In this document: positions 7,124 through 15,638 of the stretch, piece after piece
How positions within the stretch are numbered: position 1 is the first letter of the stretch
Layout: the number at the start of each line of letters is the position of its first letter
From: JAOUEA01 sp963734685
GTDB taxonomy: Bacteria > Actinomycetota > UBA4738 > HRBIN12
Assembly (NCBI GenBank): GCA_963734685.1
Contig: CAVTIC010000007.1
Span: 248,001 to 312,000, forward strand
Direction: 5' to 3'
DNA: 64,000 bases
The notes under the pieces: generated by a model
Told to the model about the DNA's origin: nothing
The model's database searches: none
Seen by the model: the letters and a program-made list of their open reading frames with translations, nothing else
Position numbers and translations under genes: made by a program

Positions 7124-8311
7124 TCACGCCTCGGTCGCCACCGGCGCGCCGGTGAGGGCCCAGAGCTCCTCCTCGCCTTCCTCCGGGCCGACGGAGATCA
7201 GGCGATCGCCCTCGCGCAGGACGAAACCGGGCCGCGGCCGATAGATCCATCGGACACCGCGCTGCAACGCGAGCACGAACATGCCGGTCTCGGTCTCGAG
7301 CCGCAGCTCCTTCAGGGAGCGACCGGCGGCAGCGGATCCGGGTTGCACGACCGTCTCGGCACTCGTCTCCTCGGTCTCCTCGAGCGCCATCTGCACCACC
7401 GGGTGCAACGCTTCGCCGTGCTCCACGTACCAGGTCATGTCACGGGCCGCGTCGCACACCGCCTCGCTCGCGGCGCCGAGTCGGAGCAACCCCCGCAACT
7501 CGTCGGGATCGCGAGCCTCGGGCGCCGCCCGGAGCACCCAGGACTCCAGCTCGTCGCGGAGTTGGTCGCTGCGAGCTTCGAGCGCTCCGACCTCGGCAGC
7601 GAGCGATCGGTTGTTGAACAAGAGCGAGGAGTAGGCCATGCCCACGGCCGCCTCGGAGAGGTCCTTCAACTCGACCAGGAGGTCGACGGCACGGTCGAGC
7701 TCGGACAGCGCCGGCTCGTCGCCGTCGGGCGGCAAGGGAAGCGGCGGTGCTCCGGCGAGCTCGCGCAGCTCGTTCACCCCTTCGTCGGGTCCGCGCACGA
7801 GCAGCACGTCGCCCACGGAGACCACGTCGTCCGGCCCGGGGTCGAACCGCCAGTCGAGTCCGGAGCGGATCGCCATGATCCACATACCGGTCTCCGTGGG
7901 CAGCGACAGCTCCCGCAGGTCGCGGCCGACGACGTCGGCACCCTCACGAACCTTCACGCGCGCCGTCATCTCGTCGGCATGGCGCAGGTCGGGCTTCAGA
8001 GCGTCCGGGATGCCGAGCCGCGCGGCGATGACCCGCGCGATGTCGGAGGCCGCGTCGCCGACCTGCTCGATCGCGTCGGCGATCCACAGCACACCTGCCA
8101 TGCCCTCGGCGTCCTCGGGACTGCGGGCGGCGAGCATCGCCGTCGTCCTGAGCTGGCGGAGATGGTCGTTCATGCGCCGCTCGAGGCGAGCGACCTCCCT
8201 CGCGAGCTTGTCTTCGTTGAAGAAGACCGCCGCGTACGCGAGGTCGACCATCAACTCCGAGGCGTCTTTCAGCTCGACGAGCAGGTCTTTGACGTTCTTC
8301 GGCTCATCCAT
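7124..8311 (-). CDS. PhoU and TrkA-C (RCK_C) domain regulatory protein
   Basis: Protein of 395 residues built as an internal duplication. A PhoU-like helical part (about 1-100) is followed by an RCK_C/TrkA-C domain (about 105-175), then a second PhoU-like part (195-300) and a second RCK_C domain (315-390). The RCK_C repeats share LRELSLPTETGMWIMAIRSG and LKELRLETETGMFVLALQRG, and both helical parts share DLLVELKD. RCK_C domains usually bind small ligands (nucleotides) and gate cation transporters. The gene is the third of a minus-strand operon after two MgtE-type permeases. Its ATG overlaps the upstream stop (TGATG), so it is very likely the cytoplasmic regulator of those permeases. The same trio (permease related to cation transporters plus PhoU-TrkA_C protein) is known in archaea. 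Confidence 0.85.
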   Translation of the reverse strand: MDEPKNVKDLLVELKDASELMVDLAYAAVFFNEDKLAREVARLERRMNDHLRQLRTTAMLAARSPEDAEGMAGVLWIADAIEQVGDAASDIARVIAARLGIPDALKPDLRHADEMTARVKVREGADVVGRDLRELSLPTETGMWIMAIRSGLDWRFDPGPDDVVSVGDVLLVRGPDEGVNELRELAGAPPLPLPPDGDEPALSELDRAVDLLVELKDLSEAAVGMAYSSLLFNNRSLAAEVGALEARSDQLRDELESWVLRAAPEARDPDELRGLLRLGAASEAVCDAARDMTWYVEHGEALHPVVQMALEETEETSAETVVQPGSAAAGRSLKELRLETETGMFVLALQRGVRWIYRPRPGFVLREGDRLISVGPEEGEEELWALTGAPVATEA

Positions 8312-9558
8312 CAGGTGACCCCCAATACTGACATGACGAATAGGATGGCGGCTACGCCCGTGAGGTCGAGCGTCGCGGTGATCGTCGGGACCCCGTGGTT
8401 GTCCGGATCGAGCCCGAAACGGGTCGTGAGCACGGCGACGTAGTAACCGACCACGAGGGTGACGGGGAGCACGAGCGTTCCGGCGAGCACGGTGCCGGCG
8501 AGCATCACCTCGGCCGGCGGCCGCGCGACCCCCATCACGGCCGCGAGCAACGACGCGATCGCACCGATCGCGGTGAAGACGACGAGGCCGAGCGCGACCA
8601 CGATTGTGGCATCGACGAACGCTGGGCCTTCGGGGCGGCCGCGCGGCGTGATCACACCCAGCTGGAGTTTCGAAGACAGTCGTGACGAGAAGATGCCGCC
8701 GATCGCGCCCGCCTGCGACACGAACGGCGGGATCAGGATGAGGATCCCGGGGATCGCCTCGAGCTCGATCCGGTGGGCCTCGAGCACGGCGCCCGCGAAG
8801 ATGTCGAGGAGCGGCGCGAGAGCGCTCACGCCCGCCATCTCGAGCAACGTGCGCCGCACCTCGCGTGAGCTGCGGAAGACCGCCCAGGCGAGCGCGCCGA
8901 TCGCGGCCGCCGTGCACAGTGCCGCGACCACAGCGTTCAGAGAGTCGTTGCGCGCGATGAAGGTCGCGAGGAACAGGGCCGGGAGCGTGATCATGTCGCC
9001 GATCGCCGTGACCATGGGGGTCGACACGGCGTCGAGGTCCCATCCCCGCTGGAACGACTGCACGGCCAGGGCCACGGTGACCACCAGGATCACCGCCGAG
9101 GCGAGTACCCCCCCGACGACGGAGATCGTGACGAGATCCCAGACGGACACCGTGTCCTCGCCGAACGCGGACGCGACGAGCTTCGCCATGCCGGCGAGGT
9201 AGAACGACGAGAGGACGGCCGAGATCACGGCCACCTCGACGTTGCGCCCGAGCAGGCCGTTGCGGCGTAGGTTCGGTTCGAACACGCCGGCCGCGATGCC
9301 CGTGCCGAGCCGGGCGCCCATCGCCCCGAAGATCATGCCTCGCATGCCGACCGAAGCCGGGATCAACACGAGCAAGCCCGGGAGCAGCTCGAGGGTGCCG
9401 GTGATCGAGCCGAGGATCACGCCGGCGACGAAGCCGGCGGCCGTGCTGAGCGCGAGCGCGGCCACTCCCTGCTGCAACGTGCGCCGCTCGCCGCGCAAGG
9501 TTCGATAGACGCGCCGGGCGCGCCGGGGAACCAACCGGGTCTTCGTGGGTGTGGCCAT
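8311..9558 (-). CDS. MgtE-type divalent cation permease, membrane domains only (second of pair)
   Basis: Integral membrane protein of 415 residues with two MgtE-type halves. Half one has SVGMRGMIFGAMGARLGTGI, and half two has the matching segment SQAGAIGGIFSSRLSSKLQLG. About ten hydrophobic helices are visible. Unlike classical bacterial MgtE it has no N-terminal superhelical domain and no CBS domains, so sensing is probably left to the PhoU/TrkA-C partner encoded next. It likely moves Mg2+ or another divalent cation. I start it at ATG 9558, where the TKTRLVPRRARR tail begins. The longer reading to 9639 adds a sequence without clear support. It overlaps the downstream gene by one base and is 87 bp after the first permease. 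Confidence 0.83.
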   Translation of the reverse strand: MATPTKTRLVPRRARRVYRTLRGERRTLQQGVAALALSTAAGFVAGVILGSITGTLELLPGLLVLIPASVGMRGMIFGAMGARLGTGIAAGVFEPNLRRNGLLGRNVEVAVISAVLSSFYLAGMAKLVASAFGEDTVSVWDLVTISVVGGVLASAVILVVTVALAVQSFQRGWDLDAVSTPMVTAIGDMITLPALFLATFIARNDSLNAVVAALCTAAAIGALAWAVFRSSREVRRTLLEMAGVSALAPLLDIFAGAVLEAHRIELEAIPGILILIPPFVSQAGAIGGIFSSRLSSKLQLGVITPRGRPEGPAFVDATIVVALGLVVFTAIGAIASLLAAVMGVARPPAEVMLAGTVLAGTLVLPVTLVVGYYVAVLTTRFGLDPDNHGVPTITATLDLTGVAAILFVMSVLGVT

Positions 9559-9645
9559 GGATTCGATCGCCGTCGCGGACACGCTGGGCGTCGGTCTGTG
9601 CGGCCGCCGAAGTATCGCCCGGGGTCGCAGGCCGAACAAGCCGCC

Positions 9646-10878
9646 TCAGCCCGGCAGCACTCCCAGCAGCGTCATCGACAACAGCACCGCGATCACCCCT
9701 GCGAGATCCATCGCGCTCGTGATCACGGGCACGCTCTGGTCGTCGGGATCGAGACCGAACCGAGCCGTCGCCACAGCGACCCCGTAGGCGAGCAGCAGGA
9801 TCAAGGGCAGGAGCATGAACCCTGCCAACAGGGTCCCTCCGATCATCACCGAGGCACCCGGATGATTCCGGGTCGTCAGCTCGGCGAGCACGGTCGCACC
9901 AGACCCAACGATGAGGAAGGTCGCGCCCGCGAGCACGGCGACGACCGCCGCGTCGAGCCAGGCGAGGGGGTCGGGCCACGCGGTCGGTCGAACGAGTCCG
10001 AGTTGGATCTTGGACGACAAACGTGAGGCGAGGATGCCGCCCAGCGCCCCCGACTGCGACACGAACGGCGGGATCAGGATCAGGATCCCCGCGCTGCGGA
10101 CCAGCTCGGGTTGGAACCGCCCGAGCAGACCCCCGGCGGCGATGTCGAGCAGCGGGGTGAGGGCGATCACCCCGATCATCTGGACGGTGATGCGGCGCAC
10201 GTCGGGCCGATCGCTCCGCGCCGCGACGATGACGCTCCACGCGACCGCGGCGAGACAGACAGCCGCGACGACGCCGGTGACCGGTCCGTCACGGACGAGG
10301 AACGTCGCGAGGAACAGTGTCGGCAACGTGGCCGCGTCGCCGAGTGCCGTGACCATCGGGGTGCCGACCGCATCGAGGTCCCAGCTTCGGCGGAACGACA
10401 CCACGGACAACGCGACCGTGAACACGAGGATCACGATCGATCCAAGGGCTCCTCCCACGACCGAGATCACGATCAGCTGCACCAGCGAGATCGCCGGGTC
10501 ACCGAAGAGAGCGGCGGCGACCTTGGCCAGCACCGCGAGCCACAGCGACGACGTGAAGGTGGTGACGAATGCCACGGTGACGTTGTCTCGGAGCACGCTG
10601 CCCCGGCCCAGGGTGGCGTGGAAGAGACCGACGTGGATGCTGGTTCCGAGGCGAGCTTCCAAGGCTCCGAAGATCGTGCCGCGCATGCCGACCGCGGCCG
10701 GGATCAGGATGAGCAGGCCCGGGAGCCGCTCCAGCGAGCCGGTGATGTGGCTCAGGACCAGGCCGGCGACGAAGCCCGCAGCCGTGCTGAGGATGAGCGC
10801 AACTACGCCCTGCCGCAGCGTGCGACGCTCCGATCGCAGGGCCGTGAGGAGCCGGAGGGTGCGGCCGGCTCGAGACAT
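9646..10878 (-). CDS. MgtE-type divalent cation permease, membrane domains only (first of pair)
   Basis: Integral membrane protein of 410 residues, a paralogue of the next gene. They share the order RSERRTLRQGVVALILSTAA, AVGMRGTIFGALEARLGTSI, SWDLDAVGTPMVTALGDAAT, SQSGALGGILASRLSSKIQ and ARFGLDPDDQSVPVITSAMD. Two MgtE-like halves are present. The conserved D-x-D-x-x-x-T-P-M segment and the repeated GLDPD loop are likely cation-path elements. No CBS or N domain. First gene of the operon. Two unequal paralogues suggest a heterodimer or two specificities. With corA broken nearby, this operon may carry much of the divalent cation uptake. Confidence 0.83.
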   Translation of the reverse strand: MSRAGRTLRLLTALRSERRTLRQGVVALILSTAAGFVAGLVLSHITGSLERLPGLLILIPAAVGMRGTIFGALEARLGTSIHVGLFHATLGRGSVLRDNVTVAFVTTFTSSLWLAVLAKVAAALFGDPAISLVQLIVISVVGGALGSIVILVFTVALSVVSFRRSWDLDAVGTPMVTALGDAATLPTLFLATFLVRDGPVTGVVAAVCLAAVAWSVIVAARSDRPDVRRITVQMIGVIALTPLLDIAAGGLLGRFQPELVRSAGILILIPPFVSQSGALGGILASRLSSKIQLGLVRPTAWPDPLAWLDAAVVAVLAGATFLIVGSGATVLAELTTRNHPGASVMIGGTLLAGFMLLPLILLLAYGVAVATARFGLDPDDQSVPVITSAMDLAGVIAVLLSMTLLGVLPG

Positions 10879-10964
10879 AAGGGCACGTGCATGGTCGGTC
10901 GGTCTCCTGGGGACCCGTCAGTATGGGGTGGCAGGACTCGCCGTCGCAACCATCGACCGGCGCC

Positions 10965-11888
10965 TCAGTCCTCGATCCAGTCGCGGGTGAGGAACAACCA
11001 GAACGCGAGCCCCGCGTGGTCGCCGTAGCGGCGGAACCGCCGGATGATCGTCGCGTCGGGCACGGGCTTCGTCCTGCCCATGAGCCGCGCGTACGTCGGG
11101 CGGGTCCATGAATCGAGGATCAGCCTCGAGTCCCGGCCGAGCGTCATCATCACGTGTGCAGCGGCATAGGGGCCCACGCCGGGCAGGTCGAGCAGGCGGC
11201 GTTCCAGTTCGTCATCGGGCAGGTCCTCGGGATCGGCGGACGACCAGGCTTCGAGGTCGATCTCGCCGGCGTCGACTCGTCGAGCCAACTCGATCAGGTA
11301 GGGACCGCGGTAGCCGGCCCGCACGACGTCGCGGTAGAAGCCTTCGGGGGCAGCGGACATCGCCGCCGGCGTGGGGAAGGCGTTCGTGAGCGGGCCGGAA
11401 CCCCCGGCGGCAGCGTCCCCCAATCCCGAGACGAGCGCGTTGACCATGCGAACGGTCGCGCTCCATGTGCAGTTCGTCGTGCAGATCGTCTTGACGACGT
11501 CCTCGAACACCGTGGGGGAGCGCAGCATGCGACCGGCACCCGCGGTGGCCCACGCCAGATCCGGGTCGTCGGCGATTCGCCGGTAGAACCCCGACAGATC
11601 CCGGTCGAGCCGGAGCACATAGGCGGTGCCCTCGAGCGCGGCTCGGCGCGCTCCGGCGCCGGGGGTGGGACCGAGCACCTCGAGACGCGCGGTGCCCGGT
11701 CTCCCCGGGGCGATCCGGATGCGGCGGGGTCGGCCGCGCGGCACGCGCACGGTGAGCTCGAGCGTGGAGGCGCGCTCGTCGAGCGAGATCGGGGCCAGAT
11801 CGGAGAACCCGTGGGAGCTCAACGTACGCGACAGGTCGACCGGCTCGCCTCCCGGGCCGACTAGCCGGAGCTCGAGCGCCGTGCTCAC
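10965..11888 (-). CDS. HhH-GPD DNA glycosylase (AlkA-like)
   Basis: Protein of 307 residues. The C-terminal two thirds carry the helix-hairpin-helix GPD fold of base-excision glycosylases: FEDVVKTICTTNCTWSAT in the early helices, then the hairpin LLDLPGVGPYAAAHVMMTLG, followed by the catalytic Asp in LILDSW. This Asp activates release of damaged bases such as alkylated purines. The N-terminal 100 residues are beta-rich, like the N-domain of AlkA/OGG-type enzymes. No [4Fe-4S] cysteine cluster follows, unlike MutY/Nth. The GTG at 11888 is chosen as start because the beta domain begins there. It is divergent from the IscA-like gene. Confidence 0.82.
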   Translation of the reverse strand: MSTALELRLVGPGGEPVDLSRTLSSHGFSDLAPISLDERASTLELTVRVPRGRPRRIRIAPGRPGTARLEVLGPTPGAGARRAALEGTAYVLRLDRDLSGFYRRIADDPDLAWATAGAGRMLRSPTVFEDVVKTICTTNCTWSATVRMVNALVSGLGDAAAGGSGPLTNAFPTPAAMSAAPEGFYRDVVRAGYRGPYLIELARRVDAGEIDLEAWSSADPEDLPDDELERRLLDLPGVGPYAAAHVMMTLGRDSRLILDSWTRPTYARLMGRTKPVPDATIIRRFRRYGDHAGLAFWLFLTRDWIED

Positions 11889-11991
11889 GTCGGCTCCCTG
11901 TCGGCTCCGGGCGAGGGGTTGGAACCCATCGGAGCAGGGTACGTGGCGAACGCGTCGCCTGCGCTCGCGCAGAGCGACGGGAACGGGCCGG

Positions 11992-11997
11992 TAGCAT
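11992..11997 (+). promoter_or_regulatory. Putative -10 box for the IscA-like/DksA-like pair
   Basis: TAGCAT ends 6 nt before the ATG at 12004, leaving no room for a ribosome site. This suggests a leaderless transcript. No clear -35. Confidence 0.35.
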
Positions 11998-12003
11998 CGA
12001 TCC

Positions 12004-12288
12004 ATGATCCGATGCACACCGCGGGCCGCGGCCCTGTTGTCACGAGCCGACGAGACGGCGCGACGGCTCAACCCCGATGCGCGCATCCGGCTGGTCGCCG
12101 ATGGGCCTCGTGAGGTGCGGTTCGAGCTCGCGGACGGAGCCGAGGCGGACGATGTCGTCGTCGAACACGAGGCTGGGTTCACGCTCTTGGTCGCTGCGGG
12201 GCTCACGGGCACCGTCGACGTGGTGGAGCCACACGACACGCTGGTCCTACTGCCCGACGCTCCATCGGACGAGGCCGGCCCTCGATGA
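12004..12288 (+). CDS. HesB/IscA-like fold protein lacking the cluster cysteines
   Basis: Protein of 94 residues following the A-type Fe-S carrier outline: a first helix PRAAALLSRADETARR, strand ARIRLVADG, strand VRFELADGAEADDVVVEHEAGFTLLV, and TGTVDVVEPHDTLVLL. The three cysteines that hold the cluster in IscA/ErpA are absent. The only Cys is residue 4. It is therefore not an ordinary Fe-S carrier, and the fold may have been reused for another role. Moderate certainty on the fold only. It overlaps the DksA-like gene by 4 nt (ATGA). A TAGCAT hexamer 6 nt before the ATG suggests a leaderless transcript. Confidence 0.55.
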   Translation: MIRCTPRAAALLSRADETARRLNPDARIRLVADGPREVRFELADGAEADDVVVEHEAGFTLLVAAGLTGTVDVVEPHDTLVLLPDAPSDEAGPR

Positions 12289-12629
12289 GCCTCGACCTCA
12301 TCTCGATCCGCGCCGGGCTCGAAGCGACGCAGGCCTCGCTCTCGCATGAGCTCGGGGCCCTCATGGTGGTCACGCGCGATCCGGCGGCGACGATCGGGTT
12401 CGGCAAACGCGTCGGCGAAGGCACGAGCGAGGCGATCGGGAGGATCGAGCGCGTCGGGCAGGCCGGCGCCCTCGCCGCGAAGCTCGGAGACGTCGAGCGG
12501 GCACTCGAGAAGCTCGACGACGGCACCTACGGGATCTGCGATCGGTGCGCCACCACGATCTCCGACGAACGACTCGAGGCGCGACCGGCATCAGTGCTCT
12601 GTGTGCGCTGCAGCGCATCGGTTCCCTGA
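12285..12629 (+). CDS. DksA/TraR family zinc finger protein
   Basis: Protein of 114 residues. An N-terminal helical part is followed by GDVERALEKLDDGTYGICDRC and a C-terminal CVRC, giving the C-x2-C...C-x2-C zinc finger of the DksA/TraR family. DksA proteins bind the secondary channel of RNA polymerase and tune transcription with ppGpp. Short actinobacterial relatives like this often lack the acidic coiled-coil tip, so a true DksA function is uncertain. It is translationally coupled to the Cys-less IscA-like gene upstream (start overlaps stop). Confidence 0.85.
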   Translation: MSLDLISIRAGLEATQASLSHELGALMVVTRDPAATIGFGKRVGEGTSEAIGRIERVGQAGALAAKLGDVERALEKLDDGTYGICDRCATTISDERLEARPASVLCVRCSASVP

Positions 12630-12668
12630 GCTCACCTCGGTTGACCAAGCGGACGGCGTCACCCTAGG

Positions 12669-15638
12669 GTGGGGCCCTTCGTGTCTGATTTGCTCCTCCG
12701 CATCGGGAGGTTCGCTGCGGACCACCGGCTCCTCGTGTCGGGAGCCTGGGTCGTCGTGGTCCTGGTGGCGGTGCTGTCCGTCCGGGCGGTCGGCGCCAAG
12801 ACGAACAACGAGCTCACGCTGCCCGGCACCGACAGCCAGGCTGCGTTCGATCTCCTGGCGGAGCGGTTCCCGCCGCAACAGAACGGCACGAGCCCGTTCG
12901 TCTTCGCCGTGGACGAGGGACGGCTGACCGAGCAGCCGGCCCATGGTGCGATCGACGAGACCTATCGGCGCATGCGGGAAGCGGCGCACGTGGCGAGCGT
13001 CGTGAACCCGCTGTCGAAGGACGGGAAGGCGGCGGGCCTCGTGAGCGACGACGGCTCGATCGCATTCATGCCCGTCCTGCTCGACATCGATTCGGGGTTC
13101 ATCACCGAGGAGCTCGCGGACAAGACGCTGTCGGCGACCGAGCCTGCCCGGAAGGCCGGTCTCCAGGTAGCGGTCGGCGGCCCGATCGGCAGCGAGCTCT
13201 CGCAGCCCGAGACCAAGACCAGCGAGCTGATCGGCAACCTCTCGGCGATGGTGATCCTCGCGCTCGTGTTCGGCAGCCTGGTCGCGATGGGCCTCCCGAT
13301 CCTGACCGCCGCGGTCGCCCTCGCGATCGCGACGTCGGTGATCGGGTTGTTGGGGCATGTGATCTCGGTGCCGACCGTCGCGCCCACCCTGGCCACGATG
13401 ATCGGGCTGGGCGTCGGCATCGACTACGCGCTGTTCCTCGTGACACGGCACAAGGACCAACTCGAGGCCGGCATGCCGATGCGGGAGTCGGTGGCGCGAG
13501 CGGTCTCGTCCTCGGGAAGCGCGATCGTCTTCGCCGGCAGCACCGTGGTGATCGCGCTCGTGTCGCTCGCCGTCGCCGGCATCCCGCTCGTGACGACGCT
13601 CGGGCTCGCGGCCGCGATCGCGGTCCTGACGGCCGTGATCACCTCGATCACGCTGATGCCGGCGATCCTCTCGTTCGTCGGCAACGGGGTGAACCGGCTC
13701 CGGGTGCCCAGGTTCCTCCAGATGCGGAAGCGGCCGGAAGGACGGACCCGCTGGGATACCTGGGCCCGTGGGGTCGCGCGGCACCCGTGGCTCGCGGTGG
13801 CGGCGGCGATCGCGATCCTCGCGCCGCTCATCGTGCCGCTGTTCTCGCTGCGGCTCGGCCAGGAGGACATCGGGGTCACGCCCGAGTCCACGACCGAGCG
13901 TCAGGCCTACGACCTGATGAAGCGGGGGTTCGGCGTCGGCTACAACGGGCCGCTGCTGATCGCGATGACGCTCGACCCGCCGGCGCACCCCAGCGCCGGG
14001 TACACGAGGAAGTACAACGAGGCCACGTCCCTGCAGGCCCAGCTCGAGCGTGAGCAGCGACGCCTCGAGCGAGAACGAGCAGCCCTGCAGCGACAGCAGG
14101 CCGAGCTCGAGGCCGAGCAGGCCCGGCTCGAGCGTCAGGGTGCTGCGTTGGAGCGCCGCAAGGCCACGCTCGAACGCCAGGCCGCCGAGCTGCAGGCGGA
14201 ACAGGCGCGTCTCGAAGCGCAGGAGGCATCGCTCAGGGCGCGTGCGGCAAGGCTGGCGGAGCGGGCCCGGCCGATCGTGGCGCACCTGGCGTTCATCCTC
14301 GGTCGCGAGCGCTTCGTGCGACGTCTGATCGAGCAGACCACCGACCCGGACCGTCTCGAGCGGCTCCGGCGGCGGCTCGCTCGTCTCGAGGAGAAGGAGG
14401 CCCGCACCCGCGCTCGCCTCGTGCCCCTCGTCGAACGAGCCCGGGTGCTGCTGGCCGACGCTGAGCGTCTGCGGGCCGAAGCCGAGGCGCTCCAGCGACA
14501 GGCCGACGCCCTTCGCGCACGCGCCGTCGAGCTCGAGCGACAGGGCAACGCGCTCCAGGCGCAGGCGAACGACCTGGAGCGGAAGGGAGCGGATCTGAAG
14601 CGCCGGGCCGCCGAGCTCCAGGCCGAGGCCGACGAGGCGGACGCACAGAAGCAGCGCGCCCTGCAACTCCAGGATGAGTTGACCGACATCCTCACGAAAG
14701 CCGGTGGCGACGACCGCGGCACCGACCACCGCATCGTGCGTATCCAGGATGCCCTCATGGCGACCGACGGCGTGGTCGGGCTCCTTCCGCTCCAGATCAA
14801 CGATCGCGGCGATGCGGCAACCGTCAGCGCGATCCCCCAGGATGCCCCGTCATCTCCCGCCACGGCCGACCTCGTTCGCGAGCTGCGGGCCACCGTGCTC
14901 CCGGGGGCGACCCAGGAAGGCGGCATCACCACGAACGTCGGTGGATCGACGGCATCGAACGTCGACCTGGCCACGAAGATCGGCCAGCGCCTCCCGGTCG
15001 TCATCGCGACGGTCGTCATCCTCAGCTTCCTGTTGCTGATGGTGGCGTTCCACTCGCTGACGGTGCCGCTTCAGGCCGCGGTCACGAATCTGCTCTCGGT
15101 GGCCGCCGCGCTCGGCGTCCTCACGGCCGTCTTCCAGTGGGGATGGGGCTTGTCGCTGATCGGCCTCGACGCCCCGCGCGACACCGTGCCGATCGCGAGC
15201 TTCGTGCCGCTGATGATGTTCGCGGTGCTCTTCGGGCTCTCGATGGACTACGAGGTGTTCTTGATGAGCCGCATCGAGCAGCAGCACGCGGAGGGAAGGC
15301 CGCCGCGCGAGGCCGTGCCGTCGGGACTGGGGGCGAGCGCCCGGGTGATCACCGCGGCGGCATGCATCATGATCTGCGTCTTTGCGAGTTTCGTGATCAA
15401 CGGCGACCCGACGGTGAAGCAGTTCGGCGTGGGGCTGGCGACGGCCGTTCTGCTCGCGGGCACGATGGTGGTGCTCCTCGCGCCCGCGATGCTCGTGCTC
15501 TTCGGCGGGTCGGTGTTCCGCCTGCCGGGCCCGCTCGACCGCCTGATCCCTCGCATCGACGTCGAAGGCGATGGTTCGGACGAGGCCGGCGACCCGGAGA
15601 CCGACCAGGCCGGCGCGAGCGAGGAGGACGAGCACTAG
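12669..15638 (+). CDS. MMPL family RND transporter with a long coiled-coil insertion
   Basis: Large membrane protein of 989 residues. It shows a first transmembrane helix near 20-42, a five-helix bundle near 190-340 with GLGVGIDYALFLVTRH, a seventh helix near 375-395, and a second bundle near 770-950 with the matching FGLSMDYEVFLMSRI. Such duplicated MMPL halves export lipids or other hydrophobic molecules using the proton gradient. Between the halves, residues 455-675 form a very long heptad-rich coiled coil (repeats such as LEREQRRLERERAALQ), which should project from the outer face of the membrane into the wall space. Start GTG 12669, with GTG 12681 an alternative. The end overlaps the convergent YibE/F gene by 4 nt. 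Confidence 0.9.
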   Translation: MGPFVSDLLLRIGRFAADHRLLVSGAWVVVVLVAVLSVRAVGAKTNNELTLPGTDSQAAFDLLAERFPPQQNGTSPFVFAVDEGRLTEQPAHGAIDETYRRMREAAHVASVVNPLSKDGKAAGLVSDDGSIAFMPVLLDIDSGFITEELADKTLSATEPARKAGLQVAVGGPIGSELSQPETKTSELIGNLSAMVILALVFGSLVAMGLPILTAAVALAIATSVIGLLGHVISVPTVAPTLATMIGLGVGIDYALFLVTRHKDQLEAGMPMRESVARAVSSSGSAIVFAGSTVVIALVSLAVAGIPLVTTLGLAAAIAVLTAVITSITLMPAILSFVGNGVNRLRVPRFLQMRKRPEGRTRWDTWARGVARHPWLAVAAAIAILAPLIVPLFSLRLGQEDIGVTPESTTERQAYDLMKRGFGVGYNGPLLIAMTLDPPAHPSAGYTRKYNEATSLQAQLEREQRRLERERAALQRQQAELEAEQARLERQGAALERRKATLERQAAELQAEQARLEAQEASLRARAARLAERARPIVAHLAFILGRERFVRRLIEQTTDPDRLERLRRRLARLEEKEARTRARLVPLVERARVLLADAERLRAEAEALQRQADALRARAVELERQGNALQAQANDLERKGADLKRRAAELQAEADEADAQKQRALQLQDELTDILTKAGGDDRGTDHRIVRIQDALMATDGVVGLLPLQINDRGDAATVSAIPQDAPSSPATADLVRELRATVLPGATQEGGITTNVGGSTASNVDLATKIGQRLPVVIATVVILSFLLLMVAFHSLTVPLQAAVTNLLSVAAALGVLTAVFQWGWGLSLIGLDAPRDTVPIASFVPLMMFAVLFGLSMDYEVFLMSRIEQQHAEGRPPREAVPSGLGASARVITAAACIMICVFASFVINGDPTVKQFGVGLATAVLLAGTMVVLLAPAMLVLFGGSVFRLPGPLDRLIPRIDVEGDGSDEAGDPETDQAGASEEDEH

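Noticed and set aside
7124..10240. Minus-strand open frame of 1038 codons
   Set aside because: Only its last 395 codons (from 8311) are a real protein. The rest is out of frame with the two MgtE-type genes, which have clear family sequence.
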